Source of the DNA: Rhopalosiphum padi
Taxonomy: Eukaryota; Arthropoda; Insecta; Hemiptera; Aphididae
Assembly: GCF_020882245.1 (NCBI RefSeq)
Contig: NC_083598.1
Coordinates: forward strand, 37,113,858-37,177,857
DNA length: 64,000 nt
Direction: 5' to 3'
The notes under the pieces were generated by a model that saw nothing but the letters and a program-made list of their open reading frames with translations, was not told where the DNA came from and searched no databases. Positions 39,001 to 51,100 of the stretch are shown piece after piece. The translations under genes and the position numbers were made by a program. The number at the start of each line of letters is the position of its first letter. Position 1 is the stretch's first letter.

Positions 39001-39264
39001 TGAGTGTGCGGGTAGCAACACAGCGGCAATCGGATATTTGGATGCCAGTTATGAGTTTAAGTGTCCCCGACTATTTATTATGACGTATGAGTTTCATAAT
39101 CAGATTAATATTATCAAAAGAGAACCTTATGGTTTTAGTAACTCGAAATAGAAACATTATTTTGTCAATATTAAAAAGTTTTTTTGATATAATGATTTTA
39201 TACATAAAATTAAATATTAATCATGAATAGCCACGAAGATCAATTTCTGTTAGTCTGTATAACC
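36013..39264. other. 3' flank of the epsin-related gene and intergenic DNA
   Basis: Poly(A)-like AATAAA motifs follow at about 36531 and 36996. A less AT-rich island at about 37560-37960 contains an inverted pair CCATAGACATTAGTCGTATA / ...CATACGTCTATGG at 37736-37770 but no frame that resembles a known protein. A further less AT-rich patch lies at 38870-39140. Nothing else supportable. Confidence 0.4.
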
Positions 39265-39384
39265 CAGATTCCCAATCAGGGTGTTGCGAAATTATTTGAA
39301 ATATAGTTTTAGTCTATAGGCCACCCGGAATTTTTAAGAAAATGACTAAAAGTGTCGTGAATCAAAAAAGGTTGGGAACCTCTG
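39265..39384. mobile_element. Short hAT-type MITE with 8-bp TSD (one mismatch)
   Basis: The left end is CAGATTCCCAATCAGG and the right end GGTTGGGAACCTCTG, which reads CAGAGGTTCCCAACC in reverse complement. Flanks are GTATAACC (39257-39264) and ATATAACC (39385-39392). At 120 bp it is too short to code for anything. Confidence 0.7.
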
Positions 39385-41112
39385 ATATAACCTAACAGAA
39401 ATTATACATGAGAAGCAGCGATAATGTTCGACAAAATCAAACATTATATTATGAAATGTATAACATTAAACTAGAGTACTTGTCTACTACTCATACAGTC
39501 ATCATAATTTCCATTGACTAACGATTTTTTTATATCACTATTTTGCACATGTACAACACAATTTAATTTTTTTAAGTCATTTTAACAATCTTAAAGTAGG
39601 TATTACTTTTTTTGTGGGGACACTTGAAAAATGTTGTGTACGTCGTCAGTTTTTAAATAAATACCCAAAATTTGAAGAATAAAAATTATACAGATATAAC
39701 CTTAAACCATTTATGTTTAAAAATTTTTCAATTATCAAAATAATAAAAAATATACTGTTAAAAAACAAAATTATAAATTTAGAATTTTGTTTTCTGATAG
39801 CAAAAAATACATGTTTTTAATCAGGTACAAAATTAAAATGTAATACTGGTATGAATGTATGATACTATGATAGTAATTTTTTAATGAAAAATGTGATTTC
39901 AGTACTAAAAATATTACTGCTATAATAGCAATGAAAGTGACGTAATAAGGATGGCTTTGTTGAAAAACAATAAAGTTGTCGCCAACGTGTTAAGTAATTT
40001 CATAATGTGTAATAATTTTGATTATATTATGGAGTTTAAAAAGAAAAAAATTATATATATAATATTTTTTTTAAATATAGTTTTCGTTTATCCAATTTTG
40101 GATTTAGAATACAAGTTGATAGATCAAAATAAATAGAAAAATATCGATCAATTTGAAAATGAGAAGTGTCTACTATCCATTACAAAAAATTAATCAATCA
40201 AATTTAATATTTATGATTCAAGCCTGGTTTAATATCCTACAAACAGAATTGAGAATATGTTATATGTATGGGGTACTGAATGATTCCAGAAAGTTCATGT
40301 AAAGTTAATTGCTTATGATTTAATTAATCATAAAAATTACAAAAAGTTTTGTCGGTAAAAATTTAAAGGAATGTTATTTTTTTAGGGGGGAATTTGTAAC
40401 AGAATACAGAACAGTACCAAATATTTGTGAAATCAAAAATAATTTCCATACCAAAAACCCAAGTACATAGGTACCTTAATTTATCATTGAAAGCATAACA
40501 CGTAGTTTAATTATTTCCCTCATTTAACGCTTATATAAATTAAAGACAAGCAATAGTTTTAAATACTGGTTTTTCGAGTTAATATTCATCTTTTATTAGT
40601 TATTTGTTTTATCAATGTTTAATAGATTAATCTTCTTACTTCATTTTAAATCAGATGACTACATATTTACAGATATTAAGGTTTATTCAAGCGTATTAAT
40701 ATAGAATTTTGAAATAGATTGAGTATATAAAGCAAATCTTATTGAATACTCTGTATACAATCAAATATTCTTTCTGGCTTTATACATTTTGTAGTTTTAA
40801 ATGAATACTTACTGTTCTACATTTAAACCTTAGATTAGAATGCAACCGTAATTTGTACATGTCATGTATAATTTATTTGATTAAAAAAGTTACAAATAAT
40901 TATATATTTTTATAAGAGGACACCATATCCCCATGTGTTGTACATCATATCAAATTTTCGTTCAGTAGAATACATTTTGTGATGTTAGCTTTAATATTAG
41001 AGTAAATTTACCAATTATCAAATTAAAAGGTAAGAATATTATCTAGATAATGACATATGCTTTTAAAGATTTAGTATAACAAAGTTGTTTTAAATGGAAG
41101 CAATAATATCTA

Positions 41113-41285
41113 GTAGTGTTTTTCAACCTTTGTATTATGGTGACACATAATAAAAAAAAAAAAAATTAAGAGTAATACCTATTAATTTTTATAAATATAG
41201 TATCAACAAGGTTCGTACATTTAATATTAGTACTTCCCATGACACGTTTGGACTTACCCGGCGACACACCGGTTGAGTAACACTG
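41113..41285. mobile_element. hAT-type MITE, slightly decayed
   Basis: Left end (C/T)AGTGTTTTTCAACCTTTG and right end CACCGGTTGAGTAACACTG are inverted repeats, each followed inward by a GTGACACA-type motif. The flanks ATCTAGTA (41108-41115) and ATTTAGTA (41286-41293) look like an 8-bp duplication with one change, overlapping the decayed left tip by 2-3 bases. Confidence 0.65.
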
Positions 41286-41293
41286 ATTTAGTA

Positions 41294-43090
41294 AATACCA
41301 TAGTAAAAACCTTTTTTAATACTTTGATAAATTTGGATTTATTAATAACAGGAAATATTTAAAAAAAAACATATGGAAATAGGACTACTAGTAAAATAAT
41401 AAATACATATTTATATTTTAGCGTATAAGGTTTATTTATTGTAAAGTCTAATGATCGCAAAACTTTTGTAAGTTAAATCCATGATATAATTAAATTTAAA
41501 AATTACACAATTGTATTTATTTGTTTTTATGGTTTTAATTTATTTTATTTTTTTAAAGTATATTAGTAGTGTAATAATCCTGCCAAAAATTGAAACATTA
41601 TAATCTAATGTTAATTCATCAACCTTCTTCAAATGCACAGTAATAAATATAAACTGTCCACAAAAAGTGTAAGGAAGGAAAAAACATGTGCACACCCTAT
41701 TGAAAATATATGTCTATGGACTTATTTTGTATTAAAAAAAAAGTACAAAATATAAATAAATAAAAAAAATTACACAAAAAAAAAAATTGAGATATACATC
41801 AAGTTGTAGGCATTCTATTATGTACATACAATACATACACATCATTATATGTTAGACCCTGATAGACGTTAAGCCCAAGTATTTGTACACTTTAGCCAAA
41901 GGATCCAATTTTTATAATTTTTTTTTTTTTATTTAACTTTTTATTTATATATTATTGTACATAAGCAAAACGAAATCAACAATACTGCTCACGCAAAACA
42001 GTATGGCATACGATGACTGTGTAAATGGCTCAGCAATAGGTGTTTAAGCTGACGTCTTGACGGGTTTCCTTTGAGGAAAATCTAGTGAAATCCAACAACC
42101 ATATTCTTATTATCAAATACAAACAATATCTCTAACACATGAAAAACATCCTTAAGTAAAATATCTTTACAAAAATTGAACTAAAACATATCTTCACATT
42201 CTATTAAATCTATAGCCAATAGATATAATTATAAAATTTAAAAACTGAGATAGCTTAGCATCTTACTCATTTCCAAGTTTTAACTTTGATAAACCTTTGA
42301 TTAGCATGGAATTTTATTTTGTTAGAATACTATTTATTTTTAATTAACAGCATTTTTAGTAATTATGTTTTTTTTAAATTTTTTTTATAGTAATTAAGAA
42401 TCCACATAGATTCTATTAGATTAAATAGTAATTATTATTTAAAATAACTTATTAGAATTTTGTCATGAACCAATTTTAGTATATCAAGATGCCTAAATTA
42501 AATTAATTATTCATTTCTGCATAGATTTACCTCAAAATATTTAGCACAAATTTAAGAGCAACTGTGTCAATAGGATTATGATTTTTCTTTGTTCAACAGA
42601 TACGTATAACAATATAACAAATTACCATACATTAATGACAGGTTAGTAATTTATGTGAGAGCGAATGCATACTATATTAATTGTACAATAACTTGATATT
42701 ATAATTAATATAATTTTCAGTCAAAATGTAATTTGCTATATTGAACATATTATATTGAACAAAAGTAAATAATTTTTACTTCACGAAAGTGTTATTTCAT
42801 ATTTTTGAAGTCATCCCAAGTAATTCCCCACTCCCTGTCAATATAAATATGTATTTATAATCTTAAAAATATAATAAATAAATTATTCAAAAAATAACTC
42901 TTATTAAATAAATAAATAAAATAAATTGTATTTTAAATGAAATAAATACAGGGAGTGGATAATTGTAAAATAAGAATTACTAATAATAAAAATAACAAAA
43001 CAAATGTCAAAATAAAATTATTAATTCAAAAAGGAAATATAATACTTTTATTTTACACTATGTTCAATTATTTTGGAATGCAATCAATAT
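41294..43090. other. AT-rich intergenic DNA, 3' flank of the hnRNP paralog A
   Basis: No coding exon recognised. TTTATT at 43047-43052 is AATAAA on the minus strand, about 40 nt past the stop codon of the neighbouring hnRNP gene. Confidence 0.5.
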
Positions 43091-46076
43091 TTAGGGTTTA
43101 CCTTTTCCTCCACGATTTCCATGGACACCACGTGGTGCAGGTGGTTCATAGCCTCCATACTGGTAATCTAAAATAAATAATTATAAAATACATAATTAAA
43201 TATAAAAAAAAAAATAATATTAACCTGCTCCAGCACCAGCGCCATAACTTGGATAACCATAACTATAACTGTAATCAGGACTGTATCCTGTATATTGATT
43301 GTAATAATCATATCCTAAAAGAATGAACATAAAATAAAAAAATTTACATATGATCAATATTTATAATTTAAAATAACAGTAGAAAGTGGCTATAATGATT
43401 TTCAATTGACTGGGAAAATTTTCTATAACCAGTGGGTCATAAAAAAAATATACAGTATACAATTTACTTGTTAAATTGCTATGTATATATATGTATTTAT
43501 TTAAAATAAATTAGAAGTTATATTGATTAAGTAAATAGCGTATTGCATGCTTTGGCCTAGTGGATCGCCCCCGATAACATCATTTTAGTCATTTCTTGTT
43601 TTATTAAGACACTATAAGAAAATGAACATTGTGTTAGTTGCACAAGGTTAATGTTAGAAAAATATAAATGAACATTTGATCAGTAGCGATTTAATAAATA
43701 GTGTCGTTATAATTGAATTTCTACTGTATACTGTTGACAGAAAATACATTTACCTCCATAGCCGTAACCAGGAGCACCGGGGGCGTATCCAGATTGAGGT
43801 AGAAAACCTGTTAAAAATATTTAATGTAATATATAACAATAAAATATTATTATATACATGTTAATAGTATAAAACATTAAATAATAATATATAATTACCT
43901 CCTCTACCTCCTCGACCCCTAACATTCCCTCGCATTCCTCTCATAGGTCCTGAAGCACCAGGCATCATTCCATAAGGCTCTACTTTTAATGCTGCTTTTT
44001 TAACATCAACCTAATACATATTTATAAGGAATAAAATAGTCTTGGGTATTGTATATACTAATTAATTACTTGTTTGCCATTAATCACATGTTTTGGCGTT
44101 TTTAATATTTCTGTAACTGCCTGCATGCAATCAAACGTAACAAAGCAGAAACCTTTTCGTTGGTTTTTAACTTTATCAAATGGCATCTCCGCATTCACCA
44201 GAGGTGCATAACGTTTGAAATAATCTTTGATGTCATCATCAGTTAAATCTGGAGACAATCCTCCAACAAATAATTTAACATGTCGTGCTTTAGCTTTTTT
44301 GGGGTCAATTTTCTTGTCATTGATTACATGATTAGTGCACGCCAAAGCCTTTTATAAAATAAATAAAAGCACTTTAAAAATTATTTTTAACACAAACAAA
44401 AATAAGAATATACCTATAATAGTAATAATAAGATTATATTAATTTTAATAAAATTATTTTAAAAGAAACTAAAATTTGAATATTACTTACATAAATTGTT
44501 AAGTAATTTTCATTAAGAGTATTTGGAGTTTTAACTTTTCAGTTTAGTAGATGTAAATATTAACATTCTTATGGCATTATAAAATGGTGTATAATATCAA
44601 TTTTTAAATAATATTTATGTATCAAAGTATCTTTGACTCATGTAGTTAACTAACTGATATTATAAAATTCTATTGATTACTTAACGCACTTAAACATTTT
44701 GATAAAAATAGTTGTTAACTTATAACTGTATATAAAACCTGCATTAAGACCTTGTACTTAACAATACATTTAAGGAAGTTAAATTAATTAACTATCAAAC
44801 AAATAAGCGTAAATTGAAAAACTATACATACTAAAATTACTGATAAAAATTACCAACAATAGATAAAATTTAACAAGATTGTAATTATTTCCTATTTTTT
44901 TATTATTAATTTATTTGGATAAGGAAATAGAAAAATTATTTATAAAAAAAGTGAGAAAATAAAACTTATTTGAATGTTAATCATTAACATGATACATTTT
45001 ATTTTTAAATCTGTATCATACTGAATTATTAATTCATCTAAATGTATGCTATGTGAAAAGTAAGTAAATATTTTGATATTTTGGTCATGCACTAAAGAAT
45101 AGATAAATATATGCCAACTTACACATTTTAGTATTTTACATTCATTCATGAACAATAAAATTACTTTTCACACAAGTACATACTGAACATGAAATTGCCT
45201 ACAATGCCCCTTAACAAATGACATCACCTAATTTATAGCCCTTATATATTACAAGAATGTATCCCAAAATGTATGTTAAAGCTTAAAATATAAAAATTAA
45301 AATAGTAAAATAGAACAGATACTTACATTATCTAGGCCTTCCATTGTCTTGTATACTATGAAAGCAAACCCTCTCGCTCGACCAGTGGCAGCATCTACTT
45401 TGACATTAATATTTTCAATTTCACCAAATTGACCAAAATGTTCACTTAAATCTTCTAAAACATAAAAAAAAACAATCAAATAATTTTTGGAACTACCAAC
45501 AAGTGTTTGCTATAAACTTACTTTCAGTAGTTTCTCCTTTGAGCCCTCCAACAAATATTTTTCTGTAACATAATAATAGCATTACATTTACACGATACAA
45601 AACAATGTTAGTTTAACAAAAAAATAAAGGAAGTAGTTTGAAATGTAATAAAAACCAACGGGGGCACGGCAAAACGTTCAAACTCGGAAACGCATTTCAA
45701 ATCCTAACCTAATATTAGTAGCTATCAAAAGTTCCGAAAAACGGAGTCAAAGCCAAAACCCAATTTAAAACAAACAGTCATCACAAAACGATGGGACGTG
45801 TACATTAGACCGAAAAAACGTATCAAGAACATGGTACCCGACGGTTCCGCGTTGGCGGCCGCCCGCACACGCCGAATGTTTTCTTTTAAGATTCAAGAGA
45901 CCGATTTGAAAGGCGATTTCGTCTAACCTGTCATCATCCCGGACGCATTCAAATTGTCCAGAATCATTGTTTGTTGTGGAATTTTCGGAGGTGCCATTTA
46001 GGTGCTGTTGTTGCTGTTGCGCGTCGGCGGCGTTTTCAAACTGTTGCGAGCCGTTTTGTTGCTGGTTGTCGGCCAT
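43091..46076 (-). CDS. Squid-type hnRNP, paralog A (two RRM domains)
   Basis: Eight exons: 46076-45928, 45562-45522, 45454-45327, 44348-44070, 44010-43899, 43807-43754, 43314-43225, 43167-43091, summing to 930 nt (309 residues). The N-terminus is Gln/Asn-rich and low complexity. RRM1 starts at residue 51 with KIFVGGL (RNP2) and has RGFAFIVY (RNP1); RRM2 starts near residue 131 with KLFVGGL and has KGFCFVTF. The conserved inter-RRM linker KKIDPKKAKARH is present. A Gly/Arg-rich (RGG) patch and a Tyr/Gly-rich tail (GYSPDYSYSYGYPSYG) follow, then GGKGKP. Family members (Drosophila Squid/Hrp40, vertebrate hnRNP A/B and D) package nuclear RNA, and take part in splicing, export and mRNA localisation. 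Internal exons of 41, 128 and 279 nt are identical in length to the gene at 48146-57849. The tail lacks the terminal basic-PY end seen in that paralog. Confidence 0.9.
44349..45326 (-). other. Intron 3 of hnRNP paralog A
   Basis: AT-rich intron of 978 bp (donor GTAAGT, acceptor TTATAAAAG). I see no repeat, nested gene or alternative exon. Confidence 0.6.
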
Positions 46077-46285
46077 TCCTGATGCGTGCGATACGTTCGC
46101 TTACAAAAAATATTAATACTACACGCCTAAATTTTTGTTAAACGATGAAACGACACTATATAACAATACAAAATAATTATTAAAGTAAAAATGTACGCGT
46201 CTAAAAATAGGAACGAGAACGGAGTTGAAGGATGAGAACTGAGAAGACGCTACAGACATGGGTCGAGATAGCGTCTCGTAAACAA

Positions 46286-46298
46286 AAAAAATGGCCGC
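46286..46298 (-). promoter_or_regulatory. ATGGCCGC motif upstream of hnRNP paralog A
   Basis: AAAAAATGGCCGC (ATGGCCGC at 46291-46298) sits about 215 bp upstream of the start codon. It matches the YY1/Pho-type consensus AAnATGGCsGC, often close to transcription starts. The same octamer lies at 58056-58063, about 207 bp upstream of the paralog's start codon. Confidence 0.45.
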
Positions 46299-46725
46299 TG
46301 GAATATCCGCAGCAGTAGCGGCGCACACCGGCGAACCACGATACCGTTTAGTCAGCAACACGTTGCTACCGCGGTAAGCAAAATTGCATTCTCTTTGATA
46401 AAAGTAATTGGCGGCAATTCAACCCCGTTTCAAAAATATTCAAACAGAATATAATATACGGGGATAAAAAATTAATCGCGTCCCAATATTACCCGTTCTA
46501 TTCTAAGACGGCATTAATTCTGGACAGTTGAAAAACTAGATAATTTACAGAAATGCTGTGTAAATATATGATGAAACACTGAATTTGTTTAAATATATCG
46601 ATCTGTAGTTGTCAAAAACGATTAGTACTCAAGATAATATTAATAAGTCACGGCTTTTAGGGATCAAATACGATGAGGATATTTCATCTATAACTCAAGG
46701 TTAAATAACACAACTTTATAATACT

Positions 46726-47233
46726 AGTATACACGGTGATTATTTTATCATAAAACATTCATTATTTCAAAAAGTATCCATATTTTTGAAAATGTTTTTT
46801 TTTTACAGTTTCAAGTTGTTAAAATGTCTACGCTTTTATTAAAAAATTATATTTTTTAAGTTTTTTTATTTTCTTTGTATGACAACATATAGTTTTAATT
46901 TCATATTCCACTGCAGAATAATTTCCCGAGTATTTTGATACATAAAAATTGAACTTAGGGTGAGTAGTTTATGAGTTATATGTATTTAAAGTTTAGACAA
47001 GCGGAGTAGTGGACAAACATTTTGCGGTCTAAACTTTAAATACTAAATCCTATTTTTATGTATCAAAATACTCAGAAAATTATTCTAGTGAAATTGAAAT
47101 TTAAAAAATACAATTTTTTTTAATAAAAATGTAGCCTTTTTAACAATTTGAAACTGTAAAAAAATGTTTTTAAAAACATGAATACTTTTTGAAATAATGA
47201 GTGTTTTATGATAAAAGAATCATTCTGTATACT
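46726..47233. repeat. Large fold-back element (about 508 bp inverted repeat)
   Basis: The whole element reads nearly the same on both strands. Left tip AGTATACACGGTGATTATTT and right tip reverse complement AGTATACAGAATGATTCTTT are followed by TATCATAAAACA in both arms. Further inward pairs are CAAAAAGTAT / ATACTTTTTG, GTATTTTGATACATAAAAAT / TTTTATGTATCAAAATAC and TTAAAGTTTAGAC / GTCTAAACTTTAA. The centre is near 46985-47020 with a short GC-richer loop (gcggagtagtgg). No coding frame. It lies between the two tandem hnRNP genes. Confidence 0.8.
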
Positions 47234-48145
47234 GTTTCCTGTTTACACCAGTGTAGCCAATTTTTTTTAAAAACAAGTTCATAATTGGTGCACTAAAACA
47301 AATTATTGCACTATAGTGTTTACCAGCATGACCTAAATTATACAAGTCACTGTAAATCAAAAAATTCTCTCAAATTCAATATTTAAAATAGATATTATTG
47401 AATATTTTGTAATTAAACCACGTATGACACAGTAAAACAAATACTGTATGTACGATTTTAGCAATTTTCATAATTAAAATAAGATTATCCAAACCAATTT
47501 TCTAATTCTGTAGTTTAATGCATATTGTTATTTCATGTGATTCATTTATTAAAGAAAATATTGTATGGATTCAAGTTTATTTGTTTCTAATTTATATAAA
47601 TAAATACATATTTTTTTTCAGTAGAACAATAATTTTTCATTTGTCCAATATATCAGATATCTATTGCAAAAGCCCTAAAATATTTTATTATATGATATAT
47701 ATTTAATATTATACAAAAAAAAAAAATTCAAACATATTAAATTATCATATAAAAATCACACAAGTAAACCAAATTAACTAGTATAATAATATATGCACAA
47801 GGAGTGCAAGTCTTTAAAAATGTCTAATTAATTTTTATTTAATGGAAATAAAAATACATACTAACCCTAAAAAGTAAAAAAAAGTAAATTTATATTATAA
47901 TTTACCATATGTTTGTGCTTAATTAAAATAATATTAATTTTAGATATTTTATTTGTACATTTGATTGATTATATGTTTTAGACATATACCACTAATTAGG
48001 GAAGGGAGTTCTACTATTTTCACAAGTCATTATTGTCATCAAGAAAAATGATTTGTTTATATATAAAAAAAATTATGTCATTTTAAAGTGTACACACTCG
48101 CACATACAAACACACACAAAAATAGGGAGAAAAGGTATTTAAAAT
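47234..48145. other. Intergenic DNA between the two hnRNP genes
   Basis: AT-rich spacer with no recognised gene. A TTTATT near 47837 (minus-strand AATAAA) could end the transcript of the upstream gene at 48146-57849. Confidence 0.45.
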
Positions 48146-51100
48146 TTAATATGGAGCGTGTCTTGCACCAGATCCTCGAGATGCTCCTCTTGTTTTTCCA
48201 GCACCATTGAATGCAGCTGTAAAAATATACAAATCTCATTTAAGTATAAATCCTTAATTTTATTAATTGCATTTATCATTACCTCGACCCCTTGTAGCAG
48301 AAACAGGTGCCGGTGGTGCTTCATATCCATAACCATAATCTGAATTAATATTAATACTCAAGTGTTATAAACTATTTTAATTACAAGTATTTATTCCATA
48401 AACACTGAAATCTAGTACTAATTAATAAGAATCTTACCATATCCTGCATAGCCATAGCTACCATAATAATCAGCTTCATAACCCGGGTATGTTGCTCCCC
48501 CATAATAGTCATAGCCTTGAGGAGGATAAGCTGTGAACAATTATTTATACATGAAAAATCAATAAAATAAAAAAAATCTCAAATTTTCATTCTTTATAAA
48601 ATATTAAAATTTAATACTTCTATTTATAAGTATCAAGATCACGCAAATAAAATTTAATGTTTAAGATATGTACTAGGTTATTAATTATGATTCCAAAAAT
48701 ACTGTAAATTGACTATGTGACATGTATGATGGAGACATCAAATACAGATGCCAACCTTCATCTGTATTTCAGAATATGATTTATTATCCTCAATACATTC
48801 AGTAGCAGAACTGACTAAATTATTACTCATCACTAATATCTTTACTAAATAAAAGTAGCAATTATTATCTTATTAAATTAAATTTTTTCAGAAATTTTAT
48901 CTCTTCAATAATATTCAGTAGCAGAACTGACTTAAAAAATACTCATCATCAATATGCTATCTACTTACATCTATTAAAATTTATCATTTCAGAAAATTAC
49001 TTTCTTCAATTATATTCATAAAATAATTGACTTAATAAATACTGATAATTATACTTATATTAAACTATGGTACCTATAACAATTTTATAAATTTGTATAT
49101 ATTCAGAAAATTATATTCTTCAAATGTATTCAGTAGCAGAACTGACTTAATAAATACTTATCACTAAATAACAGTAACAATAATTATCTTATTAAACAGA
49201 ATTTTTTCAGAAATTTTATCTCTTCAAATTATATTCAGTAGCAGAACTGACTTAAAAATACTCATCATCAATATCCTATCTACTTACAACTATTAAAATT
49301 TATCATTTCAGAAAATTACTTTCTTCAATTATATTCATAAAAGAATTGACTTAATAAATACTTATTATTATACTTATATTAAACTATGGTACCTATAACA
49401 ATTTTATAAATTTGTATTTATTCAGAAAATTATATTCTTCAAATGTATTCAGTAGCAGAACTGACTTAATAAATACTCATCACTAAATAACAGTAACAAT
49501 AATTATCTCATTAAACAGAATTTTTTCAGAAATTTTATCTCTTCAAATTATATTCAGTAGCAGAACTGACTTAAAAAATACTCATCATCAATATCCTATC
49601 TACTTACATCTATTAAAATTTATCATTTCAGAAAATTATTTTCTTCAATTATATTCATAAAAGAATTGACTTAATAAATACTGATAATTATACTTATATT
49701 AAACTATGGTACATATAAGAATTTTATAAATTTGTATTTATTCAGAAAATTATATTCTTCAAATGTATTCAGTAGCAGAACTGACTTAATAAATACTCAT
49801 CACTAAATAACAGTAACAATAATTATCTCATTAAACAGAATTTTTTCAGAAATTTTATCTCTTCAAATTATATTCAGTAGCAGAACTGACTTAATAAATA
49901 CTCATCACTAAATAACAGTAACAATAATTCTCTTATTAAACAGAATTTTTTCAGAAATTTTATCTCTTCAAATTATATTCAGTAGCAGAACTGACTTAAA
50001 AAATACTCATCATCAATATCCTATCTACTTACATCTATTAAAATTTATCATTTCAGAAAATTATTTTCTTCAATTATATTCATAAAAGAATTGACTTAAT
50101 AAATACTGATAATTATACTTATATTAAACTATGGTACCTATAACAATTTTATAAATTTGTATTTATTCAGAAAATTATACTCTTCAAATGTATTCAGTAG
50201 CAGAACTGACTTAATAAATACTCATCACTAAATAACAGTAACAATAATTATCTTATTAAACAGAATTTTTTCAGAAATTTTATCTCTTCAAATTATATTC
50301 AGTAGCAGAACTGACTTGAAACATACTCATCATCAATCTGTTTTTATTTTAAAAAACAAAGTTGTAAAGTAACTAGTTAAAAGTTAAATTTTTTATAACT
50401 TTTGACTTATATTGTGCAAACGTAGTGAAAATAATTGTATGGTCTGGATGAAATCAGTTTATTGATCAGAAAAAGTAATAACTATAATAAATATTATTAG
50501 ACTAATTAAAATTAGTAATTTTCTTTTCAATGGGAAAAATGTTTAGGAGTATAGAACTAGTAGTCAAAAGAATTAAAAAAAAAAATTAACTTATAAACCC
50601 AAGAAACTTATTTTACAACTACATTTTTTTATGATAACTCAACTAAAACTAGTCATACAAATCTTAACCAGCTTTGTAAAAAAGTAATTAAAGTACAAAT
50701 ATAATATTAGTTATACCAGAAAACAATTTTCTGCAATTGTATTTAGTAATAGAATTAACTCAATAAATATTACTAAATTGCAATATAAATAAGTTATTTA
50801 AAATAACCAATGCATCACACATATTTTCAGTAATGTATTATCTTCAATTACTTTCAGTAGCAGAACTGACATAATAAATACTCATCATTAATATATTCAA
50901 ACTACTGAAAAAATCACCAACAGATGAGTCAAGTTAATACTAACAAAGAATATTCTAGAGATGATACCCAAGCTTATGATCAATATTAAACAGATGTGTT
51001 ATTGAGGAAATATGAATTTAACAGAAGTTAAATCAAATTAAACTGTTTTCAATTGCAACTCTAAAAATTATATCATTTTTTTCTAATTTGTGTTTTTTGA

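Noticed and set aside
48775..50330. Repeat array considered as a CRISPR-like array
   Set aside because: Units are contiguous 105-bp diverged monomers in higher-order order, without short identical repeats separated by unique spacers, and it is inside a eukaryotic intron.
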